This document shows positions 1-10,510 of a stretch of 64,000 bases of DNA, piece by piece; position 1 is the first letter of the stretch, and every line of letters starts with the position of its first letter. The DNA is from Thalassia testudinum (Eukaryota; Streptophyta; Magnoliopsida; Alismatales; Hydrocharitaceae), in contig JAZHRO010000063.1 in the NCBI GenBank assembly GCA_037157565.1, positions 149,842,501-149,906,500 on the forward strand. The letters run 5' to 3'. The position numbers and the translations under genes are program-made. The notes below the pieces were generated by a model that worked only from the letters and a program-made list of their open reading frames with translations, did not search any database and was not told the DNA's origin.

Positions 1-1446
1 GCCTATCCACCCCCCCATGCCTAACAATGCTATGTCCTCATATGCATGTAGGGTAGGGTAGAGGAAGGACGAAAGATCGGGTAACGAGAGCTGAGGTGTA
101 GGGTATACAGCAGGGTGGTAGGGTGGGTGGATGGTGGGTGGTGAAGTATCTGGCATTTCTTGGGACGAGAGTGTCCTACGCGGATCAGAAAACAAGTCAG
201 GAGGAAGAAGTTGGCCCTCAGATTGGCCAAGAAGAGGGGCTTCTTGGATAGATGGATCCAAAAAGGAATAGCCCCAGTGAGAAGTATGTGGGCTCGAGGT
301 CCCAGTGTGGAGTTGCAATTCCACCTGATTTGGTGGGAAAGAAAGGGCAATCCAGTCTTCAAGAGTGTGGACCGGTGGTGAGTAGCCCGGATATGACTCA
401 GACCATGAGGTATGGGAAGTGGAGAAAACCTCATCAGAAGTCTGGTCAGGAGAAGGTACGGGACAAGGGAGGGGTGGGGGAGCGTCACAGTATGTGTTGA
501 TCAGGCAGTCGTCAGTGTTTACAGGTAATCCGCAGCAGTCAGAATAGGTCCCAATTAGTCCGATACATGCGCTGACGACCATGTCCTCATCAGATGTGTC
601 ATCCTTGATACAATCGTAATCAAAGTTCTTGGCTGCCTTGAAGATGCTAAACTTGAGCTTTTTAGATCCAACGGCAATCTCAATACAGCTCGACTCGCAG
701 TCGATATGGGCGCAGGATGTGGCCAAGAAGGGTCGACCAAGGATGATCGAACAATCAGAAGGTGAGCTAGGAACTTCCATATCTAAAACAAGAAAGTCAA
801 CAGGAAAACAGAGACTGTTGACCCTAACCACCATGTCTTCCACCACACCCTTCAGAATTTTGACAGAACGGTCTGCCAACTGTAACGTGACAGGGGTGGG
901 TTTCAGATTTCCCAAGAAAAATTTTTCGAGCATGATGTTCGATATAAGATTGATGGAAGATCCTAGATCAAGCAGGGCATAGTTAAAATTACAGCCTTGG
1001 ATGCTATAAGAAATAAGCGGTGTGCTCGGATATTTCTGCTTCGGTGGTAGATTTGACAGTATAGCACAAATCGCATGAGGCGAGAGAACCACCGGATTCT
1101 TAGTTTTCTTTGACTGTCGCCTGTGTGTTTTGTAGTCTTTGAAAAATCGGGCGATAGTAGGTATGTGGTCAATAGCCTCTAGTAGGGGTACCTTGATTTC
1201 CACGTCCCTGAACAAATTACGCAGGTTATCAAAGGCCTGCGTATCCTTCTTCTTTCCTTTTGGCTCCCTCAGTAGAGCCTCAGGGAATAGGACTGATTCT
1301 AGCACCAATTTGGGTGTATAGTCCTCTCGCGAATGCGGTGCGCATCCTGAATGAGAGGGCGATGAAGAAGACAGGCTAAGATCAGGTTGAGGCGGATCGA
1401 CGGTCTGCTTACCGCTCCTCATAGTGATTGCATTGGACGATGCGGG
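1..1446 (-). CDS. Element A protease-containing reading frame, open past window edge (partial)
   Basis: On the minus strand one frame runs from just after a TGA (1447-1449) to base 1 without a stop, about 482 codons, and leaves the window. It starts with the Athila-type Gag/PR linker (ITMRSGK), then a segment ARFFKDY and SNLPPKQKYPSTPLIS, then a retropepsin-like aspartic protease with the active-site motif LLDLGSSINLI near 975 and the second motif IILGRPFLA near 740. The protease would cleave the Gag polyprotein. About 210 codons after the protease are rich in Pro, Ser, Asp and Thr and match no family I know. No reverse transcriptase follows; instead the frame runs into the conserved GAGGACAT...GGCATGGGGGG block (9-44) that lies near the 3' end in the other elements. 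The frame is homologous to the protease of element B (28982-29467). The active-site D(T/S)G appears as DLG, usual for this lineage. Confidence 0.8.
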
Positions 1447-1449
1447 TCA

Positions 1450-3266
1450 AATGGGATCATAAGGCGAAGGAGGGTTCGCAATAGGGACATAAGAGTGAGG
1501 TGCTGCAGCGAGATTAGCCTGAAATCCCGGTGAAATGCTTGGAGCTTGCAGAATTTGATGAACCTGTCCCTGAGAAGGTTGTACCTATGGTTGCGGACCA
1601 TGGGGTACGAATTTCGCGGGTTGGGAACAGGTTGGGCAGGAAGAGTGCCCTGAGATCTAGTCGCCATGCGTAGTTGACTGATCTCAGCATTCTGCTGTGC
1701 CAATTGGTGCTGAAGAAAGGTCATGTTCTCTTCATGGCGCTTCGACATTTCCGTCATCATTCACATCAATTTATCAAGAGGACTTGATGCATGTTCTACA
1801 TGTAGTATGCAAGGACCCGATGGCAGATTCGCCATAGGATTAGACTGGGCCCTTGGGATGAAAGGTGCGGACGGTCGCATTGGTCCACCCGCGGGGTTTT
1901 GGTGCTGCGGGTTGTTGGACCATGCGAAATTTGGATGATTTCTCCACCCTGGGTTATAAGTGGCAGAGAACGGGTTGTTCCCCAGGGCACAAGCGTCTTC
2001 TATGCCAGAAGACGCATCTGCATGTAAATATGCATCCAAGCACACGGAGGCTTGGTCCTCTGTGTCGAAATATTGGCTCGCAGAGGCCAGATCCACATGA
2101 CTTACCGAATCGCTTGGCGCGACACTCGATAAGGAAGGTCTTACGGGGTTTCTTGGGATAAGCCTGGTGTTGGAAGAATTGGAATTGTGACGAAGTGGTG
2201 AGGTTGAGGTGTTTGCCATAAAAAAGGTGGGGTTGACCAGAAGCTCGTCCAGCTTCTTGTGCACGGCGGAGACTTCATCCAATTTCTGTACGATAAGGAT
2301 GAGATCAGTGGATGAATGGAAGGGTCCCATGTCAACTTCGTGGATATTTCGGGGCAGGCTGGTACGATTAAAGGTGACAATGGAGGCATTGTTCATTGAG
2401 TTTTCGCTCATATTTTCAAATAATTCGAATGCCCCATTCTCGTCTTTATTCATAAAATTCCCTCCGCATGAAGCGTCTGCCATCTGCTTCAAAGTCTCAT
2501 TTAGCCCATAGTAGGAAATATGGGCTATATGCCACTTAGGTAGACCATGGTGTAGATACTTCCTGAGGAGGTCATTATATCTCTCCCATGCCTCATGAAA
2601 TTGTTCGCCGTTTTGTTGCGTAAATGAAGTGATAGCATGGCGAAGCGCATTGGTTCGCCCGATTGGGAAGAACTTCTTGAGAAACATTGTTCGCATCTCT
2701 TCCCAAGAGTGGATGGTTCTTCTAAGGGTGCATAACCACTGCGATGCTTTATCCCACAATGAAAACGGGAACATTTTCATGAGGACTATAGGTAACCCGA
2801 TATTTCTTGGTTTAACAGTTTCAGCTAATTGGGTTAGGTCTTCCAAGTGGAGAAAAGGATCTTCACTTGCAAGATCATGGAAGTGAAAATTTATCAGACT
2901 AATTATGTTAGGTTTTAATTCAAAGTCATCCCCGTCCATGGGGACCCGAATTTGTCCTATGGTCTTTGTAGCAGCGGGATTCTGATATGAGCTAAGAGAC
3001 CTAGGCTCCTCCCATTTAGGAGGGTTCTGCATTTCCTCCAATGTTTCCCTTATGGCTTCAATTTGTTCATTATACATTTCCATTTGGGCTTGGAGGCGGG
3101 TTATGGGATCTAAGGCTCCACCACCTAGTGGGTTCTGAGGGCGGTTTCCTCCCTTGGGATTTGGGGGTGGGCGTGCAGCCATGTTTGTGGAGGAGGACGA
3201 TTCGGGTCCTTTCCTAAAATTATCAGACAATTCACACAGTTCAAGGTTTTGTGACCTCCCAAACAT
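1450..3266 (-). pseudogene. gag: Element A Gag polyprotein, interrupted by stops and one frameshift
   Basis: The start ATG (3264-3266) opens 501 codons up to an in-frame TGA at 1761-1763. The same frame continues at once (MMTEMSKRHEENM), shifts near 1600-1640, meets a TAG near 1590 and ends at the TGA at 1447. Residues about 125-275 are a retrotransposon Gag (capsid-like) domain: FHFHDLASEDPFLHLEDL, KMFPFSLWDKASQWL, FLKKFFPIGRTNALR, FTQQNGEQFHEAWERYNDLL. Near residue 440 is YNPGWRNHPNFAW, a motif typical of Athila Gag. A short coiled-coil-like stretch (HEENMTFLQHQLAQQNAEIS) lies after the first stop. The homologous B Gag starts at 25260 on the plus strand. Gag would form the cytoplasmic particle packaging the element RNA. 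Three stops and a shift suggest an old inactive copy, although most of the domain is well kept. Confidence 0.9.
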
Positions 3267-4632
3267 GCACTACCGCAGGAAGAATTGGGGAGATAAGAAG
3301 GGAAAAGAGATGAGAGAAATGACACCGCAAAGGTACACTTGATGACAAATCAATACAATCAAATTCCTAACCTCTACAGTGTGCCCTTAAACCTAAAGAT
3401 CTAAGTTACCTACTATCACGAACTACGGAACCGAATGCGAGCACCTGGTCAGATTGAAAGGCCGTTTGCCCCAGTCTTAGACACCTGAAAACACGCGGGA
3501 ACCCTCACCAGCACGTAGGCGCTACACGTAGGTAGTTAGACCTTCAATCCTTAATAAGGGTCAAGTTACTACCAGTTTTAGTTAGAGGCTTAGGATCAAG
3601 TGCTTCTGGAATGTGAAGGGCATTTTTTACGGGTAATGCCCAAGTGATTGATTTTTAGAGTGTGTAAACTAAGCATGCAATGGGGAAATCTCCCCGAATT
3701 GAGGTTTTAATTGGTGAATGGTTTTTAGAATTCATCCATAAGTAGTATGGATTTTACGATTTCTCTGAATTACCAATTCAACTAATCTCCGGGTTTTGTG
3801 AGAATACAGGTTTTCTTCTAAGCCCAACAAACCCTTCTTCAATATCAATTGGTTAATGCATGCTAAAATGCAATGGGCTTCCCTAAATGGAGATTTCTAT
3901 GTGTGGATGCACGAATCAATTTTAGATTAGTGTGAAAGGGAGTCAAAGCACTTCAATTCAAGTGCTCCCAATCACCAAAATGATTTCCACACACAAGGTT
4001 CAACCAAAAGATAAAGAAAATCAAATTGTTGGGGTTGAAGTATTCGGGATCGAATCTTAGGCACGTGAAAGGTCGTGGTGGGGTTGGAATTAACTCAATT
4101 TCAAGTCTCCCCACCAAAAAGGTGATCCCGAATTACAGATAAATGAGGCAAAGAGGGATGGCAATCAATCTTTTTATTTTCCTCAAAGAATACTTCACAC
4201 GAGGAAAGATTCATGAATCAAGATTCTTGGATCTTCGCTATGCGAAGTTTGGCGGGAAATCCCAGGGCGGTGGGAGTGATGACAAATAATCAAACAGGTG
4301 ATTTTTAATCCACTTGCCCCAGAGATCCCAAGAAGTTTTTCTAGCTTTTTTTAGTTTTTTTTTTAGTTTTTCTTTTTTTTTTTTAGGTGACAAGTTGACC
4401 CTAGTTGCTAAGAAAGGAGGACTTACTTGTTCAGTAACGTGTGCGAAGCTCCAGGGCGGTGCCGACGTCTTCACACCCTCATTCTCGCCTTGGATTTGCC
4501 CACGTTTCTGACTTCTCCTGCCTGCCTTCTCCTTGCAACAGGTTCACCTGCACAGCAATAAACAAAAACGCCCGTGAAGAGAGAAGAGAAAAAATGAAAG
4601 GAATGGAATAGAAACTTACTTGAATACGCACT
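3267..4632 (-). other. Element A 5' untranslated leader
   Basis: About 1.37 kb between the primer-binding site and the gag start. No credible coding frame is seen. It contains a homopolymer T run near 4345-4385 and, read on the minus strand, a splice-donor-like CAAGTAAGTTT just inside the PBS (near 4620), which resembles the leaders of B and E that also carry GT/AG-like sites. I could not establish that it is spliced. Confidence 0.6.
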
Positions 4633-4650
4633 TCCCCGGCAATGGCGCCA
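4633..4650 (-). other. Primer-binding site of element A (tRNA-Asp)
   Basis: Minus-strand TGGCGCCATTGCCGGGGA directly abuts the CA end of the LTR. It is the complement of the 3' end of plant tRNA-Asp (…CCCCGGCAACGGCGCCA) with one mismatch, the primer typical of Athila/Tat elements. It fixes element A's orientation and the inner LTR boundary. Confidence 0.88.
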
Positions 4651-5100
4651 TGAAAGATTATGGTGTAGACCCGGTTAGGTTATGTTAATATGGTGATTTT
4701 ATCATTGAAATGCGTATAGTGGTTAACCTAAATCGAGCCTAACCATCTCTTTACAAAATATATTTTTACCTGGCCTATTTGATTTTATCTTGGTTACTTT
4801 TAGGCCCACGGTCGAACTCAGGGAAGCAGGATTAGAAAAATTTTCTACGTCTTTCCTACAACGAATCTCTTCCATTCGTTTATTGTGTTTTTGGTGTTTT
4901 TCTATTTAAGATTTTTTTCTGATAATTTTTGTCCTTGGGGTACACCCTCAAAATCAAGTTCTTGGCTTTAAGCCAAATTAGGGTTCCAAAACTGGTCTTG
5001 CTATTTGCAAGACTGAGTACCTACAAGTCAAGGATTATCTTTTCTCTTTTATATATATTTTTTTATCTTTTTACTGGCAGGAAAGAGAAACAGAAATAAA

Positions 5101-5709
5101 GTAAATATAGTATATATATATGTATATATTATATATGTATAAAGGGGTGGGGGTGGGGGTGGAGGTGGAGATGACGTGTAGCACGGTGTCAAGTCGGTTG
5201 TCGTCTAGGAAGACGCAACCAACAGGACGAAGTGCTGCGTGGAATGTAAGGTGGATGGGTGGAAGATGAGTGCGAACACGCTTTCTGTACACGTGTATCG
5301 GAGAATATCAGCAACTGATGCAGATATTCCCGCGATACCATGTATGGTAAGTGATATGAAAATATATATGTATATATCTAAATATATATATCTATATGTA
5401 TATATATATGGTTATAACTATATAGGTATATATGTAGTTATATGTGTATATATATATGTATATATATATGTGTATATATATAGATATGTAAATATATGTA
5501 TAGATAGATATATGCATAGATATATATATAGATATATGTATATGTATGTATATATAACTATATATATATATATGTATATATATTATAGATATTTATGTAT
5601 ATATGTATGTATATTTGTGTATGCATATATATATGTATAAATATATGTGTATATATATGTATATATAGTTATACTTAGTTATATAGGTACTAATATATGT
5701 ATAGATATT

Positions 5710-5752
<43 letters not shown>

Positions 5753-5812
5753 ATAAATATATATAGATATAAATATATATATGTATACATATATAGGTAT
5801 ATAATAGTGTAT
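5101..5812. repeat. AT-rich microsatellite block (TATATG/TATA)n
   Basis: Around 700 bp of interrupted TATATA, TATATG and TATAGATA units, with an uninterrupted (TA)n run near 5715-5744. It lies inside the A LTR. Frames through it (YIYIYMYI-type peptides on both strands) are translation of the repeat, not genes. Confidence 0.95.
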
Positions 5813-5817
5813 AGGTG

Positions 5818-5912
5818 GGAGTGTGTGTGTGCGAGAGTGTTAGTGTGTGTGTGTGTGTATGTGTCGGTAGAGAGACTGCTGTGTGAGAGAGAGAGAGAAA
5901 GAGAGAAAGAGT
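5818..5912. repeat. GT and GA microsatellites
   Basis: A (GT)n tract (5819-5860, interrupted by GCGAGA) followed by a (GA)n tract (5884-5910), directly beyond the AT block in the A LTR. Confidence 0.9.
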
Positions 5913-7225
5913 GCCTGCTGTGAAGAAAAGGTGCTTTTAAGTCGTCTGCAGTAGTGGGGCGATGTCTGGTGATCCACGTGCACTTGCAGGCACGTAGGTG
6001 CACGGAGAGGCGCACGCATGTAGGGGAGTGGGCACGGAGGAAGGAACGCAGCGCACCACGCTGCATGAAGAGCAGGCACTGAAGTGGGCGGGTGCGGGTG
6101 AAGGGAGACACGGACGCAGAGGCTGAAGCGGGTGGGCGTTGGCAGACGCGGGCTGACGCAGACGAGCGAGCGGGCGCTGGAGCAGGCGCGGGGCGGGATG
6201 CGGGCGCAGGTTGGGACCGGTTACGGCGCGTCAGGTGACCAGTTAAGTGAGAAACTTACCGGTCACCTCACTATAGCCATAGTGTTCCGCTGACTAGCGT
6301 GAATAGTGGCTATAGTGCGTGGCCGAGCCGCACGACCGGGTGCATCCAGTGCTGTGAGTGCAAAGTCGCTGCGCGAGCAGGCGCGAGCGCGGAAGGTCTG
6401 CGCCGGCTGGGTTGCGGGTGAAGGAGAGCGATAGGGCGCGCGAAGAGGGGTACGAGTGGCCTACTGGTGTGCGTGGTGGAGCTTCGCCGGCTGCTGTAGG
6501 GGTGCGCGGTGGCCTGCATGCAGGTAAGCGACAGTTGGTTCCTTGCTGCAGCTGCGTGGAGCTTGAGACCTTGACTCTACGGTAATGGCAAAGATGCTTG
6601 AATGGCGAAACAGAGAGGAGAGAACCACCACGCCCACCGGCTCTTTGATGAGCTGGTCGCTGGTGGATTCACAGAGGTGGTTGTGCACCACTGTGAGGTG
6701 CTCCTGCCTGCAAAGTTGCTCCTCAGAGGAGGAGAGGCTACGTATGGAGGGAGAGGGGAGGAGGCGGCCTGGGGAAGAAAGCTGCGGTGTGTTTGCTGTG
6801 TGGACCAGGCTCCCCTTTGCAAAGAAGAAGCTGTGCTCTTTTTCAAGAGGAAGGCATGGACAGCCATGCCCTGGCTGTGCATGGGTGTGCATGGCTGTGT
6901 AGGGCAAGCTTGCTGCAGAGCTTGCGGCTGCAGGGAGAGCTTGAGCTGGGCATGGCACGAGGAAGAGGCTGCCATGCATTGCATCCGTATGGAGAAGAAT
7001 TTCAAAGTCAAATAGAAATAGAAAATAAAGATGGAGATTTTGCAAGGCAGCACTTAAGGAATTTGTTAATTGCAAGGCCATTTTATTCACTCTCCTCCCC
7101 TCTCAATTAAATGTATGCATGCGTGTATTTTTACAAATGCGACTATGGATACCTAATATGCACTGGTAATGCTAGGAAATAGCACAAGACGGCACAATTG
7201 TTGGTGTATTTTTGCTGTGCAATCA

Positions 7226-7294
7226 CTCCTCCCCATCAATATGCCTAGTGAGAAAATTTCCCTCCTCCTTCGTCAAAGAGGGCATGTCGCTAGC
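7226..7294 (-). pseudogene. LINE fragment, piece 3 (between A LTR and solo LTR G)
   Basis: Read on the minus strand and joined over solo LTR G, the frame continues the LINE ORF2 of piece 2: after …EWSLSA it reads SDMPSLTKEEGNFLTRHI. In L1-type elements this is the linker just upstream of the reverse transcriptase. The RT itself would lie beyond element A, outside the window. The last five bases (CTAGC) are one copy of the G target-site duplication. Confidence 0.65.
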
Positions 7295-8118
7295 TGATGA
7301 GAGCCTCATCATGAGCCATAACTAGCTCATTTTGACCCAATAAAGAGAATAAAAGCTCCTACATAACCTAGAAGAAGGCCTAAATGAAGGAATAAGTGCT
7401 CTGAGAAGAAAACATGAATTAAAGGTTAAAACTGCAATGTTACCATTGCAGTGCATAAACGGGATTTCTCAGAGGCAAAACATAGGTCAAAAGGTCTAAA
7501 TGAAATAAAAAGTGGGTTGAATCAATCTGAAATGGGTTCATGTACAATCTAGGAATTAAATGACATTTGGTAACCCTAAAACAGACCTGCTTAATTCAAC
7601 AAGGTTCCGATCAGGATAAAAATCAATTAAACACTCTAAAAATCATGGAAAAATATCCTCGAGGGTTTAGAACACTTAATTTGGCCTTTGGAACCCAGTT
7701 TGACCTAGATTAGGGTCCTAACTCTTCAATTAACCTAATTTGGGTTTATATGCAAAATATCCAGCCAAACGAGGTCAAACCTAAAATCCAACTTCACCAT
7801 TGGATTTCTTAGGTCAAAATTAGGTTTATACCAAAATTTGGACCTAAGGGGAGGTCATCTTAACCTACTTTGCAATTTAGTACACCTAAATCACAATTTG
7901 GTCCCTCTCTTTTGAAATCATCGCAGAGAGCCCCCTAATTTCCTCGCCACCTTTGCAATCAGGTCCTGCTACCATTGTTGGGGCAGAATCCCACTCCGGC
8001 GAGGATTAGAGAGGGAATACTCTCTGATTCCTCAGAGATCCCCTCCCAGAAATGGAAGGGAGATTCTCTGAGGAATTCCCTTCCATCTAAGGCCAATCTT
8101 GATCCCTGGTGTGAACCC

Positions 8119-8146
8119 AATCTCTCGTGCGAATGCACGAGAGATT
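8119..8146. promoter_or_regulatory. U3 hairpin in G, 12-bp perfect stem
   Basis: Arms AATCTCTCGTGC and GCACGAGAGATT around the loop GAAT. The same structure with altered but pairing bases is found in B and F LTRs. Confidence 0.8.
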
Positions 8147-9130
8147 TGAGTATCCACCCACTTTCCTTCTCCGGTGAGCCGTCGGAGACGATGGCGTGAC
8201 CTCTACGCTCTAAAAGCACGCCCCAGTGCCTATAAAAGAACCTCCAAACCCGGCCGCCCAATTTCAGCTTGACTTGGCCGGGGTTTCACCTCCAATTCGT
8301 CTCTTCCTTGTCCGGCCAAGTACCCAGCGAGCTCCGGCGAGCCCCCCTCCCCTCCCTCTTCGCTCTGCCACAAAACCAGTGACAGAGACATCTTCCTGAT
8401 TCTCCTCCGCGTCGCGTAATACCCGCGCACGCCGCCTCAGCCCCATCGTCGCCATCGTCTTCCTCCACTGGGCAGCTTCTTCTCCGACGATAGCAGGTAC
8501 AGCTGTCTGCCTCTCCATCCCCCTTCGTCCCTATAGTTAGGCTTAATACATTCTCCATCTTCCCCTCTCTCTTTTCCCCCTTTTATTTCATGTAATTGCC
8601 CCTCGACCATCGCTGACCACCTCCATCTTCCTCGCCTCCGACCAACCTCCGGCGAGTCGCTCCCACCATTTCTCCCTTCCACACGACTCGCCGACCAACT
8701 CAGAGGCTTCGCCTCACCACAAGGAACAACCTCTGCCCACCCACCATCCCTCTATGCCTCCACCACAGTCCCCCGAACACACCCCCACCCCCGACCACAG
8801 GTTGACCTAGACACGCACGCCTAGGCCATCCCACGGCCTACCGCATGGCTCACCACCTTCGCCGTGCCACGGCGAAGGTGCCCAGTTCGTCTGATTAAGC
8901 TGAGAGGCTTGTTTTGAGTGTGACAGTATCGAAGCCCCTGCTGCCATTGACGACGGTTGAAGAAGCTTCAAGCTCGCTCCAGGCGTTAGGTTCTCCAAGC
9001 TTCAGGTGCAACATATTCGGGGCAGCCCTGCGAAGCCATCTAAGTCCAGCAAGGAGCGCAACGACGTCTGCCGCTGTGGCGATTGCACGAAGGTTCTGCG
9101 GGCGTGCGCGAGAGCGGGGTAGAACCAATA

Positions 9131-9171
9131 GTCCCACATCGGAAATCCAGGAGGCGCCGCTGTAGTATAAG
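9131..9171 (+). promoter_or_regulatory. LTR G core promoter: snRNA-type USE plus TATA
   Basis: GTCCCACATCG (9131-9141) matches the plant snRNA upstream sequence element RTCCCACATCG at all 11 positions. A TATAAG box starts at 9166, leaving exactly 24 bp between. Transcription would start about 30 bp further on, at the beginning of the R region. Confidence 0.7.
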
Positions 9172-9394
9172 TTGAATTTGTGTTATACGCTCGTTGCCTC
9201 CGAACGCACAGGGGTAAGGTCCCTCACCTGACCCACGCTCGTCTCGTCCGCGGTTTCACCTCGTGGATTTGGCGGGATCCGACCCGACCCATCCTGAGCA
9301 CACCTCGCGCATCACCCCACCTGCCGGTGCGCCTGGTCCCGGGTGCGAAATCTGACCCGATTACCCGTGGCTCTGGGAGAGCGTCCTTGAGCAA

Positions 9395-9800
9395 ATTGCA
9401 GAGAGAGAGAGGTGCGGGTAGAGAGAAAGGGATAGGTTTTGTTCTCTGTGCAGGCAGGCTGAACGTCGAGGAAGAAAGACTTAGCCACGAGGAAGAAGAA
9501 GAGAAGAAGTAGAAGAGGCTGAGCAAGGTAGAGAAGAGAAGGAAGAAAGAGGGACTGCAAGAAAAGAAGCAAGACAGAGATCTGAAGGAAGAAGGAGAGA
9601 CTGCTGAGAAGAAGAAGACAGAAGAGAAAGAAGCCCTTTGCAGAAAAGAGAAGAGACCAAGGAAGAAGAAGAAGCCTTTGTAGAAGAGAGAAGAGAAAAG
9701 AAGCAAAGGCAAGGAAGAAGAAGTCTTCGCAGAAGAGAGAAAGAAGAAGAAAGGAAGAGAGACTGCAGAGAAAGAAGAAGAAAGCAAAAGAAAAGGGAAA
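9395..9800 (+). repeat. Purine-rich GAA/GAG tract in LTR G
   Basis: About 400 bp that is nearly all purine on the plus strand (GAAGAAGA-type units), located downstream of the TATA box and hence in the transcript. The equivalent tract occurs in both B LTRs (about 23530-23890 and 43690-44040). Minus-strand Leu/Ser/Phe-rich frames here are shadows of it. Confidence 0.85.
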
Positions 9801-10082
9801 ACACTTTTAAGACGTCTGATCTTGTGATCAGACGTCCAATTTTACTCTTTTGTCCTAATTACTCTTTAACCGCATACATTCATATTTGAATTAAAGTTTT
9901 GAGTAAATTAGAGTGTTCAATTACATTTGAGATTAGTAGTAAATTCCAATTGCTCCCTGTGTTCGACCTCGGATACTCCGGTTTTCGAGTAATAAAATTC
10001 TCTATTTGTTTTGAACGCTTTTTCGGCTATACTACAACGTGACATTCTTTTAAAACCCGATCGAGAGCGTACAAACACTAGC

Positions 10083-10510
10083 CGACAGGCTCCACTCTCT
10101 TGGAGGTGCAGATCTAGTGTTCCTCTGGAAGTAAGAGTCAATCTCTTGTCGTATCTCCCCGGGGGTGGTGAGAACTCTATCTCCTCTAGAGCTTGCCATG
10201 GCATGAAAGAAGTGGGTATTGGCATCCCCTTCTTTCAACCACAGCTTCCTAGAACACTCACGCCAATCCACCTCTCTAAGATGATCCTCTCTCTATACCA
10301 CAGTCCTCTACCTCTGCCTCTCCTTATCCTCCTTTGTGGTGAGAGACAGAATCGCTTCCATCCTATCCAGAGCAGTCACGGACTCCAGTGCCTGCCTCCA
10401 CCTATGCTCTTTGTTCTTGTTGATCTGCCTCCTATATTGCTGAAGACTCTGTCGAAGGTAGTGGAGTCTAGAGTCAAGAGTCTTCATTGTTGTAGACTCA
10501 GGGGGACAGG
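10083..10510 (-). pseudogene. LINE fragment, piece 2 (region between endonuclease and RT)
   Basis: Minus-strand translation gives a frame with the L1-type block WRECSRKLWLKEGDANTHFF and HAMASSRG, which in plant LINE ORF2 proteins lies between the endonuclease and reverse transcriptase domains. Upstream is a helical, charged stretch with RLHYLRQSLQQYRRQINKNK. It is bounded by solo LTR G on the left and solo LTR M on the right. At least one internal stop shows it is not functional. Confidence 0.8.

Larger units (their letters stand above)
4651..7225 (-). repeat. Element A 5' LTR
   Basis: The inner boundary is set by the PBS; the element-3' end of the LTR reads …CTTTCA on the minus strand. The U5 motif …CCTGAGTTCGACC… (4810-4826) is the one found in the other Athila-type LTRs of the window. 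The outer end is placed at …GTGCAATCA (7225), where minus-strand LINE coding sequence resumes, so the LTR would begin TGATTGCACAG. Length is about 2.6 kb. The partner LTR lies beyond base 1, so the TSD (7226-7230 would be CTCCT) cannot be tested. Open frames inside (for example on both strands at 6460-7110) are GC-rich LTR sequence without family similarity. Confidence 0.7.
7295..10077 (+). mobile_element. Solo LTR G, Athila-type (B family), TSD CTAGC
   Basis: The LTR begins TGATGAGAGCC and ends …ACAAACA, with no internal region attached, flanked by an exact 5-bp duplication CTAGC (7290-7294 and 10078-10082). It is about 2.78 kb long and colinear with the B LTRs (2.66-2.69 kb): same opening GAGCCATAACTAGCTCATTTTGACC-like block, same promoter, purine-rich transcribed part and U5 motif CTCCCTGTGTTCGACC (9953-9968). 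It arose by recombination between two LTRs of an inserted element. It interrupts LINE coding sequence that reads through once the LTR and one TSD copy are removed. Confidence 0.93.

Noticed and set aside
4633..4650. A tRNA-Asp gene fragment
   Set aside because: Only the 3' 18 bases match, in complement, directly at an LTR end: a primer-binding site, not a tRNA gene.
5239..6111. Long Tyr/Ile-rich open frames on both strands
   Set aside because: They translate the AT, GT and GA microsatellites of the A LTR; they have low complexity and no start or family signal.
9224..9804. Leu/Ser/Phe-rich minus-strand frames of up to 187 codons resembling membrane proteins
   Set aside because: Antisense of a purine-rich LTR tract; the same shadow appears in the B LTRs (23376-23922 and 43633-44079).
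7295..10077. G as a 5' LTR of a complete element
   Set aside because: No PBS or internal region follows; the TSD CTAGC directly adjoins and LINE coding resumes.
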